A DNA stretch of 64,000 nt from Paralichthys olivaceus. Its lineage: Eukaryota > Chordata > Actinopteri > Pleuronectiformes > Paralichthyidae. The notes beneath the pieces were generated by a model. It saw only the letters and a list, made by a program, of their open reading frames with translations, did no database searches and had not been told where the DNA came from. The translations under genes and the position numbers were made by a program. The stretch spans positions 1,592,001-1,656,000 of the forward strand of contig NC_091112.1 of NCBI RefSeq assembly GCF_024713975.1. Reading direction: 5' to 3'. Below, piece by piece: positions 39,972 to 50,947 of this stretch (its first letter is position 1; every line of letters begins with the position of its first letter).

Positions 39972-42900
39972 TCAGTGTCCGTTGGGCTGCGGCTGATCTC
40001 TGACTGGGACTTGCATGGAGAAGCTGTTCTCATACTCGGGATCTTCAGGAGGAGGCTTTGGTTTCAGCTGAAACCAAAAGACAAAATAAGAATAATGCAC
40101 ATAGACATAAGATTTCAGATATTTACAAGAGACAAAACACCGTGAAGACGTGCTGAACATTCAGTTGGTCCAAACATCTCCGAACCATGGATTATAAATC
40201 AAGGTGGTAGACTCCTCGGAAGATCCCATTAAACACATGTGAATAATACAGTCAGCCTCTTCTTCTTCTTCTTCTCCTTCTCAGTCTTTAATTGAATCTG
40301 ATTTAGAGAAATGTCTCATGAGGAAAATCCAAATGTTAAACTGGTTAAAAAAAAATGGTTTTCAGATACCTGGAGTTGGTCGTAGTCAGAGTTGACATGG
40401 ATGGTCTTCAGATCAGTGTAGATCGGATCTCCCTTCAGCTCAATCTTCTACAAAATATTTTTAAAAACGTATTAATCTAAAATTGAGCGACGACACAAGC
40501 TTAATATCACATTTCTTAGAATATTGTTGAATTTATAGGAGACTGTTGGGCCTCGCTGGACGTATGCGTTCCACTTCTTTTGATCATTTATCAATGATTG
40601 AATGTTTCCATGAAATCAGTTTGAATTTTGATCATGAGCTTTGATCCAGTTCTTCAGAAGAAGGGAAAGGTAACATGTCAGCGCAGGTAGTTTGATTTTG
40701 ATCGATGAGTAAAATTAACACAAAATGATATAGAGATTTCCACTGCGTCTCTCTATCTTCATCAGGCAGCTGCAGGGGGAAAGTTTGGCCTCAGGTTAGT
40801 TTATTTAGTCGCAGATGCTTCAAGTTAAGAATAAACTTCCATAAGACTTGTGGCACCACCTCATCTTTCCATTTCAACTTGCTGCCATTTCCTTCTCATG
40901 TTTGCTGCACTTGATCTTATCATTTTCATGACACATGACGACTCTTTAAAAAGGAAAATTGACCTATTACAAGTTTAACGGTTAGTCACTTTGACTTCCT
41001 GCCTTCGTGTGGCAGAGACGTCGCGGGGCGTCAGCGTGACGAGACTCTGACTCTAGCGTGATGTGCAGAGGATGTCAAAACTCCTTATCTAGTCTAGTCT
41101 ACTGTGTGTCAGTGTCGCCTGTCTCACACTTTCTTTGAATGTGAAAAAAAAACTCTCTTACCTTCAGCCTCCTGGAGAGACTTGGCAGGAAAAAGAAAAA
41201 CAGAGGCAACATTAACCAAAATTACCAGGAAGCACAGAGGAGATAAACTCTGTGGGGGATTTCAAGAGCAGGGAGTTTCTCATATTTAACAATATCCTGA
41301 TTTATATTTAGCTCTGAGTGAAAAGAGATACCTCGGAAACAGAAGTAAAACAGAGAGTCTCTCTAATCGTGATGCAGTAAACTTATCTTTACCTGTGGCA
41401 CTTGTACAAATTGACAAAGACCATCAGGATGTAGAGGACGGACAACACTCCACTTATGATGTAGGGCATCATCATCGAAACTGGACTGCTGTCTGCGGCT
41501 ACTACCAGACAAACAGGAAGTAAAGAAGTTTCACTTTTCATGAAATGAATCTTAACCTGTTTACATAAGTTAGCAATTTCCTTAATTTCCCAGAATCCCT
41601 TTGATTTTCCTGATTATGTGACCGAGGAGAAGCTCATGTTCGCTGTGTTTGTTAATCAGTAAATACATTTGGACGATGCACCTCCGCTTCCTCCCACCAT
41701 CCAGAAGTGATGCCAAACGTTCACTCATGCTGTCAATCTGATCGAGACACTCTTTTAATCTCGGGAGCTGCCACGTCGTCTATTCTTCAATACCACTGGC
41801 TTGAAGTTTACCTTGAGTGGCGCTGACCCGCAGAAACACAGTTCTGCTCGTCTGAGAGCCTCTCGGAGACCGAGCCTCACACAGATACGGTCCGCTGTGC
41901 GACAGGTTGACCTGCAGCTCCAGAGTTTGTTCTCGTGCAATCGCTCTGAGCTGTGACGACGACAAATGAGGTGATTTAAAGGTTCGGTTAAACAGATTTG
42001 TCCTCAGTGTTCAGTGTCCGACAGAATGAGTCCGAAGAAGGTTATTAGTTTTAAAATGCATCACTGTTGCTATGGTTACATCGGCCTTCCTCGCTATTTT
42101 TCAAGTGTGTAAATCGTGGTGAACCCCGTCTTAATTTAAAAACAGACACACAGACGTATGATCACTGACAAAATCACCCGGATCTGATTCCTGATGGATG
42201 AAACTTTGGGTCCTTACATCACACATTGGCCAAAAGTATGTGGACACCCAAAGTTCCTGAAACATCAGTTTCCCCGAGACTTACTGCACAGGAACTTGTC
42301 CAGCTCTTTGTGTTTTATGTTTTGACGAAGCCGCAGGAAGATAAAGTGAACTCGATGAATGACAAGTGCATCGTTCATCTTCGCCATTTCTACAGAAATC
42401 CAAGATAAGATCTGGATCTTATCTGTTTTTTTAAAAATCTTTCTTGCGCAGCTTCATCCTCGTTTTGATCTGTTACAAACTACTTTTGGCCACATGGTAA
42501 AATATGCTCATGTTACTGAAAGATCCCTCCGCTGCAAAAAGTGAGTTTCTGAACAAATGAGTGAATGAATAAAAACCAAAGTGAACTGGTTGTCTCTTCA
42601 CCTTCCCTTGTTCGGTTCTGAACCAGATGTAGTGGCTCACTGGAGGGTTGGCGTCACTCGAACACGTCAACAACACGGTTTCTCCCTCGAAAACCGGACC
42701 AGACGGGATGATTGTTGCCGTCGTGAATCGAGGAGCATCTGTGGGGAGACAGACAGTGACTCCTGCTATTTACTTGTGTGCCTCAGAAAGTCTCTGGATC
42801 CACAAATGGTCCAAATCGCTGTTGTCTGTGTTGTTTTCTCCTCTTTTTTCCGGAGTGTCTTTCAGTATTTTTAGATTTTGTAACACTTTCAGTCATAACA

Positions 42901-45572
42901 CTGCGCTCGCGATGAAATAATCCTGCTTGAGCTCGGACTTTGCACCACTTCCTCCACCACAAAGCACCTCTGCCTGCAACACAATGGCACCTTGTGTTTG
43001 CCTCATTCGCTTCGTCCGTCAACACCAAGTTAAGACAAGTTCACTTTTTCAAACTCAGGATCAAGAAAAGCCAATGGCAAACAGGAAGAATCCCCCTCGG
43101 GTCGTGTCAGGCTGAAACACGTTGACTGTGCAGTGTATTAAAGGGTAATAAACAAAAGTGAGTGCTCGTATGAGGAAGGAAGAAGAAGAACCTGTCAAAT
43201 GTGTCAGTAATTGATTAATGAACTGAAGGGTCATTAATTAAATTAATAAATCGTCAATGTCATCAGCATTAAAACGATATTTCCATCTGAAGATTGGCAG
43301 GGGAGACGTTTAAAGAAACAGATTATTTTTTGTTACTTTAACTTGAGAAGTTTACCAAAGCTTTTTTTAATGACTTAAGCATCCTATACATGTGGGCCAG
43401 CAGAGGGCGCTGTGTGCAGACAAACACTCAGTCACTCACACAGGATGCTGAGTCTTTGACTTGTCATGGCCGGCGAGCTGCTGCCCCCGTTCAACAGCGG
43501 GTAGGAGACAGAGCAGCGGACGGTCTGGTTGTGATGGTCGGCTGAGGCGATGAAGGTCAGTGTGGACGTCATGATCATCGACCCGTCTGGCCTCTGCTTT
43601 GAGAAAAATAAAACACAGTGTGTCAATGATTGATCGGTTGAATTACACAATGACAAAAGAAATCAAAATAAGTCTCATGATTTTATAGACTAAGATTAAT
43701 CTGTCACAGTCGGACTCTTTGAGTAAAACCAAACATACAGTCGTGCATCTCAAATGTTACTTAGAAATAAACTAAGTTTTACTTGACACAAAGAGTCAAA
43801 ACACAAAAGTGTTTTCACTCTGGTTCAGTTTGATCCAGACCCGGAACACATCCTCTGGTCTGAGGAACCTTTCACACCTGATGTTTGGGTTCAGACTGAA
43901 CTGAAGAGTCTGAACGACTCCTGAGGGCCCTTACAACACTGAAAACGAATGCATGAATGCATGAATGCATGAATGAACGGTTCGTCACCTGCTGCATGTG
44001 TGACTCCTCCTGGCTGGAGGCGTCTCGGAGGGACCAGGTGAGCGAGGGGGGCAGGACGGAGCAGGACACCGGGGTCTGACACTGCAGCTTGGCGTGGCCT
44101 CCCTCTGACATCTGACTCATGAAGGTGAGCTGAGGAGGAGGCGGCTCTGTTGTTGTGACGGACGTCAAACAGCAAAGAGCCGGTTAAAGACAGAGTGTTT
44201 TCACACAGACAGGAAGTTAGACAGTCATCGTGCATTCAGAGTTTTCAGCCACCTGGGAAAATGAGCCAATTGTTAGTCTCCGCTTTTACTCTACGGGAAA
44301 ATATGTTGCTCTCAAGCTGCTGAAGTAAAAGGAGACATATTCAGGTTGATCAGTGTGATGACATCACTCTCCTCATCATGTCTGTTGCTGCAGCTCCTCT
44401 TTTCAGCCTCTGCCTGAAACAGTATCGGCTCCTCGCTAGGCGTGCACTGTGTAAACTTAATTAGCCTTAATAGCTTAATAGCTCAACGATTTGAGGAATA
44501 TGAGACAATTATGAGACAGACTAATAATGTGGGGTGAAATATCTGCCCTTCTGATCACTGTTCCTCCGGTCGTACCTGTTTGAATGCTGATGTTGACTCC
44601 ATTAAGGAAAGTGAATTTTAAGTTCGGACAATTGAGCCTGAAGGAGTAGACGTCGTTGTGGATGTTTGGGAAGCTGCTCATCATCGTGGTGCAGTTCTTC
44701 TTTGTTAAGTCGCCGATTATTTTTCCCTGTGAGAGTAAAATACAAAATTTGATCCATCCACCAAATGTTCGATACTTTAATTGATCCATCTATCCTTCCA
44801 TTCATCTATCCATCCATTTTTGATTCCACTTCAGTGATGCTCATGAGTTTTGTGTGACCCAGCGAAACAATAAAGAAAGACCTCTCTCACCTGTGCGGTC
44901 TTTGGATTTAAAATACTTCCTCGCCTCCAGACAGCGCGGCCGGAGCAGTTCGCGAAGTTTGCTTCCTGGTTGTTGGGGATATCAAAGTGACATGGGACCG
45001 TGACACAGGAGTTAGTGATGCTCACGATTCTCTGAGGCAGCTTCAGATTCCAGGTTTGACTGAAGACGCCTGAGACGCAGAACACAAGACTTTAGATTTA
45101 TCTGCCACAACACAAACTCTTCACCGACCACTTCCTCCCCCACGTTCCTACATCTTCATTTACCATCACACACCTTTAGGGATTTCAAGTTACTTTTATA
45201 CATTTTGGGATTTCAGCTGTGGGTCGGACGAATAGACATTGTGTTGCTGTCACAGTGAATTCTGGGTAATTACGAAGCCGTTTCCTGATGTGTACAAATC
45301 AAAAAATTAATCAAGACAATAATCATCAGATTAAAATCCTAATCATGAGTCACATCCTTCAACACAAACACAATAATATACTGATGATATTATACTATGC
45401 AGGTTTATTACTTGTAGTATTTGTATAGTATGATATTTATATTTTTACTCCATCCACCGCTGTTTTAACTTAACTTCCGCCTGTACAAATACCTCAATTG
45501 AGGAATATCCAGAAACTACCGACCTTGCATCATAGCGAGGAGCAAAGCAACGTCCGCCACACCAACACCCAT
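39972..45572 (-). CDS. Siglec-like inhibitory receptor (3 Ig domains)
   Basis: Eleven exons on the minus strand: 45524-45572, 44891-45069, 44576-44726, 43989-44146, 43440-43593, 42602-42738, 41812-41950, 41393-41501, 41162-41171 (10 nt), 40370-40447 and 39972-40067. They join in frame to 419 aa. After a signal peptide (MGVGVADVALLLAMMQ) comes a V-set domain with the Siglec cysteine pattern (NSCVTVPCHF and NCTTMM). Arg106 in DVYSFRLN aligns with the sialic-acid-binding Arg of MAG (YYFRGD). Domain 2 has the paired cysteines (QCQTPVSCSVLPPSLTW). Domain 3 is a C2 (YAPRFTT to SGPYLCEA). A transmembrane helix (about 332-354) follows. The tail has an ITIM-type SDYDQL, a near-ITIM DPIYTDL, and a GRB2-type PEYENS. 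These suggest a CD22- or MAG-like sialic-acid lectin on leukocytes. It is not assignable to one mammalian Siglec. Confidence 0.85.
42222..42497. mobile_element. Tc1-type MITE in a Siglec-like gene intron
   Basis: The left end is ACATTGGCCAAAAGTATGTG; the right end read in reverse is CATGTGGCCAAAAGTAGTTT. TTGGCCAAAAGTATGTGGAC is a familiar end of fish Tc1/mariner short elements. No open frame is present, so it is non-autonomous. Confidence 0.55.
43397..43410 (+). promoter_or_regulatory. CTCF-type motif in a Siglec-like gene intron
   Basis: CCAGCAGAGGGCGC followed by TG is a strong match to the CTCF core. It lies about 30 bp from the exon at 43440-43593. It is a sequence match only. Confidence 0.4.
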
Positions 45573-46224
45573 CTCAGCTGGATGAGAGGAACCGTTTGAA
45601 TCCACGACAACATAAAATAAACCCAACAACCAACACAATCAAAGAAGAATCACAATTTGCATGTAATTAAATAGATATTGTATGAGGACAAAAAGCAAAT
45701 ATCACATTATATTTACTGAGACAACAGTTTAAAACAAGACGTTTTGTGAATGCTGCTAAATATTACATCTTTAACACTAGGGGATCGAACCTGTGACACA
45801 AACACACACACTATCTCTACCTGTCGATTGACGGAGAGCAGTTCATCCACAGCAGACCTGTGTGTGCGGTCGGTGAAAGAGGAGAGAATATTTGAAAAGA
45901 GGAAGAGTTCAGTGAACTTCTGTTTGTGTAAAAGTGATGTAATTTGTTAACGCACTGTCGGTGGTGAAACGTGGACAGAAAGATTCTGCAACAGAGTTTG
46001 TTCACTCAAATCACAAAAACCACTGAGTTAAGGTGTTAAACTCTGAATTCTTTCCACCATTCACAACACGAGATGATGTAGAGCTGCAGGGACACAGTGT
46101 CGGGAAAATGTTTCTCTGCTGCATGTGAGAATAAAACGCTGAATTTCTATGGGATCAAATAAGTATCACTTATATTTTATGCTAAAATAATGTACCTGTA
46201 CATCACCTTTGTCGTACAGTGCTA

Positions 46225-46520
46225 AAAAGTTTTGCAGCAGTAAAAATATGTTTAAATGTGTAAATTAGTTATGCAGCTTTAGAAATACTTATATTTGTAT
46301 TAAAGTACTGTAGCTGCAGAAACATGTACGTGTTTAAATAAGTTTTGTAGCTATAGATATATTGACAAGTGTAAATAAGTTTCATAGCCGTAAGAGAAAT
46401 TGTATATTTGTATTTAAGTATTGCAGCCTTAGAAATACTTTGCCCATTCGTATTAAAGTTTTGTGGCAGTAGAAATATTTTGTACATTTTGTAAAAGAGT
46501 TGTGCAGCTTTAGTTTTATT
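46225..46520. repeat. Degenerate tandem repeat, period about 37-41 bp
   Basis: The word GCAGC/GTAGC followed by a TAGAAATA-like stretch recurs at about 46234, 46273, 46310, 46347, 46384, 46423, 46463 and 46504. This gives eight units with spacings of 39, 37, 37, 37, 39, 40 and 41 bp. The units are diverged, so the array is old. Confidence 0.65.
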
Positions 46521-47611
46521 TAGTGTATGTGTAATTCACATTTGTGCATGGATATTTAAAGTGTGAACGTATCTTCTGGAACATCTGCCGTGCTTCTGTC
46601 TCCACCATGTCGTCCATCGTCCATGTGTCCAAACGATCATCCTGAGGTGACGTCCTCCATTTTGTTTGGTAACGAGACTAAAAACACCTGAGCAGGATTT
46701 TAGCTGCAGTTGAAATCAGCTGTTTGGTTTTTTCTCTGTATTTGAAAAACTCGACCGTAAGCCCGGGTGGAGGGTGAGTGAGGAGGGAGTTCCTGAGTCT
46801 TTGAATGGATGTTGTGTGAAAACAATGAAACATGATTCACAGTTTGGTTCTGATTCACTCACTGTGTGACGACAGCTCATGATGAAAGAGAGTTCCAAAT
46901 AAAGCTCAAAAACAAATTCACTTCATGCCACTAGTGGGCAGCGTAAGCGAGAGGATCTCTCTCTCTCTCTCTCTCATGCACACACACACAGTCACACACA
47001 CACACACCTGGAATATAAGTTTGTGCACATGCTTGATTAAGATATACTTGTGAGGACCATCAGTGATGATGCACCAGCTCCTCACCATCTCACCGTAAAG
47101 ATCAGACCTTCTCAGAGCCGCACACGACAGCTGCTGCCTTTTCTTTGAAAAACTCTGGTTAAAAGTAAATTTCCACAGAATCACTTTCTGTTGAATGACT
47201 TCCTCCTAAGTGGTCAGGATATTTCTGCAATGACCCTTGTCAACATCAGTGACCTGAGGGCCAGAGAAACAAGGAACTGGCCGAAACTGAAGGAAGGAAA
47301 ATGATTTAAAGTAAAGACAGTGGAGCCGAGAATCAGCAGCAACAGATTGATAATAAAATCAATAAATATCCAAAAAAGGAAGTGAGTGTTTGTGGAAGAT
47401 TGTTCCTTGTGGAATAATGACAATTATCTATGAGGTCTTTGACCCAGTTAAGAGGAAACATGTTATTCATAACCTCCGTTTGTGTGTGTGTGTGTGCGTG
47501 TGTGTGTGCGTGTGTGAGAGAGACAGGGAGATAAAGTGAGTGTCAGAAAAAGCAGAAGTCGAAGTCAGACACACATGAAATAAAAGGAGGGGGAGAAAGA
47601 GGAAGGGTCTG

Positions 47612-47719
47612 TGTGGGTTTGTGTGTGTGTGCGTGTGTGTGTGTGTGTGTTTGTTTGTGTGTGTGTGTGTATGTGTGTGTGTGTGTGTTTGTTTGTGTGT
47701 GTGTGTGTGTATGTGTGCA
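47612..47719. repeat. Interrupted (TG)n microsatellite
   Basis: GTGTGTGT with TTTGTTTG and TATG interruptions, showing two similar blocks of about 46 bp. Confidence 0.9.
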
Positions 47720-49368
47720 GCTCATGAAGATGCATCTTCACTTCTGCCTCTGACCACTGAGACACTGACCTCGGAGCTGGGAGATCAGTCAAACATCTAC
47801 AGGTAAGAAACGTTTTCTAACCGTGACAACATTAACACAGATATTAATAATTATCACATCGTCATATTAATTAATACACACGCTCATATTTTTTAAATAT
47901 TTTGCAGTTTGAACCCACATGTGAGATTTTGTTTTCAAACCTTGTCTCAGAGAAAAGACTTTTGAAACCACCTGTGGAATCATGTTTTTTTTTCTATGGT
48001 TCTGTTGTGTCAAAGCAAACCTGCACATTTCTGCTTGAAGTTCAGGTTTATCTTTTCTGTCACAGGAAACAGAAAGAATCACTGAAGTTCGCTGTTTTAG
48101 TTTCTATGTTTTCTGAGTATCGTCGCTGATCAGGGGCGTTTCAACAGACTTTAGGGGCCACAGGCTAAGGGGACCAGGAGGGACGATTAAAAAGAAACAT
48201 GTGATACCAAAACACATCACATCTTCAGATGCTTCTTTTACTATGAAAAATACTAATTAAGTTCTGGTCTTTTACCAAACCTCTTAAATTAGGAAGATTT
48301 GTGAGACCACTGGAATATTTACAGTGTTGTAAATGATATGGACTGTCCCTGACAAAAAACTCTAACCATAGAATAAAGTTTAAAAAAAGGCAAACACAAA
48401 AAAACTCAGTCAATGTTTTCTTTGAGCTGCTCAGAACAAAATCTGACTCTTTGCTGTGATAAAGTGAAAATATTTCAGTTCAGGGAATCAGGATATTTCT
48501 CCTTTCTGCTGCTGTCGGGTGTCTGTGCCTGAAGATAATGATATTTTATATTTATATCATGTTTATATAACATCTTATAATTCTAATATCATATGTTCCA
48601 GCGCTGATACTGTCCCACAACGTTCCTGTGGGAGAGTTTATTTAATCTGAAATCAGTCCAGTCGAGGGTGTGGCGTGACGCCGCTCACGCAGTGGAAGGC
48701 GGAGGTTTGTTGTTGGTGCACACACACACACGTGTAACACTGAGACGGAGCAGGGCGGACATGACTCTGTGTTTGTGGTTTAACGAACAGCGTTGGGCTC
48801 ATAACTCTCTGTGGTATTTTGATCAACTTCCTCTCAACCACTGCACTTTATTATCTCTGTGTTTTTGTTTTTCATTTTTAAACATCGTCCTCTAATGTCT
48901 AACAGAGAGTCCTCTGGTTTATTGACCCTCTTCACCATGTGGTCATGGGAAATAATCCTCTGGTTAACGTCTCCAGAAGAAGAAGGGTCCATCTCCAGCC
49001 CGTTGACACCATGTCTAATATTATTGTTTCGTTTGTAAGAATCTGTAGAATTGTTTTTTGTCAGCGTCTTCATTTCCCCTTTCCCCAGAGCTTCTGTAAA
49101 CTGTAGAAACTAGACTCAGTTCTTCTATGAATTTACTTCCACTGGTATTCGTCGGTTTCGATGTATGAAATTGTCTCTTTACACATAATTTATTTTTCTT
49201 CTTGAGGATTTTTTCTCACTGTTGTTCCTTTCAGAGGTTTATTTTGGTTTCATGTTTTCAGGTTTCACTAAATATCTGTTGACTGGAACAAATTCAGCTG
49301 TTTCCCATTTCCTCTACTTCTATTTTTATGAGGAGACTCATCTGAAAATAGACATGAATATAGACAGG

Positions 49369-49446
49369 TGTGTGGGTGTGTGTGTGTGTGTGTGTTGTAG
49401 ACAAGTCAGATGTACATGTACCAGCTGAGTCATTGCGTCTGAGAAT

Positions 49447-49489
<43 letters not shown>

Positions 49490-49517
49490 TGTGTGTGTCT
49501 GTGTGTGGGTGTGTGTG
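49369..49517. repeat. Two (TG)n arrays upstream of the receptor gene
   Basis: (TG)n at 49369-49394 and 49449-49517, separated by about 55 bp of unique sequence. Confidence 0.9.
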
Positions 49518-49721
49518 ATTGTTGCAAGTGAAAAACATAAGGAGGAAGAAAAATAATAAAGAAACATGAAAACTATGAGTCTATCTTAAATAAATGTTTC
49601 TCACAAATACAGATATTAACACACGATAGTAAAAGTACAAATAAGACCAACATGGAGCGGATGGAATATATGTCTGTATTTTGACATGATGGAGGTTTAT
49701 TTCCGTGTCTGCAGCCTCACA

Positions 49722-50947
49722 ATGTCTCATAACGCCTCTGTGCCGCTCCTCAACCTCAAGTCCTCTAAGGACGACCACATGACAACGGTGGACATCGACG
49801 CCATCATGGACAACGTCAGCATCGTCCTCTACACACTGACTGTGGTGCTCGGCATCACCGGGAACTCCGTGGTGATCTGGGTGGCTGGATTCAGGCTCAA
49901 GGTGGACATAACGTGTGAATCTGATCTATAACGTCAATCTGAATTTGCTGAGTGTGTTTGTGCGTGTGAAAGAGAGAGAGAGAGAGAGAGAGAGATGGAC
50001 CCTTTCAGATGAGAAACTTGATGTTTCTCCTCTTTTCTTTTCTTCCTCTTCAGCGGAACGTCACAAACGTGTGGCTGGTGAATCTGGCGATGGCCGACCT
50101 GATCTTCTGCTTCACACGCACCCTCTCCCTTATCAAGAAGTTATTCTATGACCGATGGCCCTTCGGCGTCTTCCTCTGCAAGTTCAACGGCTTTTTCAAA
50201 TACGCCAACATGTTCTGCTCCGTCTTCCTGCTGGCAGTGATCAGTCTGGACCGAGCGCTCTGCGTCTGGCTGCCCATCTTCACCAAGAGACGGCGCACCC
50301 TGTGGGCCGCGAGGGTGGTGGCCGCCTGCGTCTGGGCGGCATCGATCGTCCTCAGCACTCCGTACTTCGTCTACCGACAGGTCTATCTGGGGAAGAACAA
50401 CCTGAGCAAGTGTTCTCTGGAGGTGAAGGAGGCGTCAGAGGGCAGCAGTAGCACCAAAGTGGCTCTTTACTCCATCCGCTTCATATGTGGCTTCATGCTG
50501 CCTTTCCTGGTCATCCTCATGTGCTACTTCCTCGCCGGCCTTGGCATCCGCCGCACACGCCTGTCTGGGAAAAAGCGTCCTCTGCGTATATTAGCCTCAT
50601 TGGTGATTGCGTTCTTCCTGTGCTGGGCTCCGTACCACTGCCTCCAGCTGGTGAAGATGGTGGACAGTAAGAACAAGGTGGTGAAGGTATGGCATCCTGC
50701 AGCAAAGGGCATCGCCTACTTCAACAGCTGCATCAACCCGCTGCTGTACTTCTGCATGGGGCTGGATGTGAGGGGGCGGTTCAGGCAGAGTCTGTCGGGG
50801 GTGTACAGGAGAGCTTTGGCAGAAGACGTGGACGGCCAGATGACCCAGTCCAACGACCGCTCCCTGGACGACAGTGGGACATCGAGACTAACCTCTGCCG
50901 GGGTGACGGGGAGGAGTCAGGCAGCAGTGGGCGTAGCTAAAGTTTGA
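49722..50947 (+). CDS. Chemoattractant-type GPCR (formyl-peptide/chemerin/C5a receptor group)
   Basis: Two coding exons, 49722-49901 and 50054-50947, join in frame to 357 aa. The start ATG follows an acceptor (GTCTGCAG|CCTCACAATG). The N-terminus is acidic with two N-glycosylation sites (HNAS and DNVS). TM1 is GNSVVIWVAGF, nearly the same as the formyl-peptide receptors (GNGLVIWVAGF). NLAMAD, WPFG-LCK in front of TM3, FFLCWAPYH in TM6 and NPLLY in TM7 are all in place. The DRY motif is DRA; formyl-peptide receptors have DRC. The second extracellular loop is short, which argues against a C3a receptor. The tail is Ser/Thr-rich, as needed for arrestin control. It would couple to Gi and guide leukocytes. 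The donor after exon 1 (GTGGAC) is weak. The exact ligand class is open. Confidence 0.88.

Larger units (their letters stand above)
45573..49711. other. Interval between Siglec-like gene and chemoattractant receptor
   Basis: These two genes diverge here. It holds a degenerate tandem repeat (46225-46520), (TC)n(CA)n at about 46957-47008, and (TG)n tracts at 47478-47520, 47612-47719, 49369-49394 and 49449-49517. A possible untranslated leader exon of the receptor ends at 47803 (ACATCTACAG|GTAAGAAA). No other gene is seen. Confidence 0.5.

Noticed and set aside
50155-50940. Alternative plus-strand frames inside the receptor exon
   Set aside because: Out-of-frame readings of a GC-rich single-exon receptor core; only one frame carries the seven-helix motifs.
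49722-50947. C3a receptor, suggested by its position next to NECAP1 in human
   Set aside because: The very long second extracellular loop that marks C3aR is absent, and TM1 is of formyl-peptide-receptor type.
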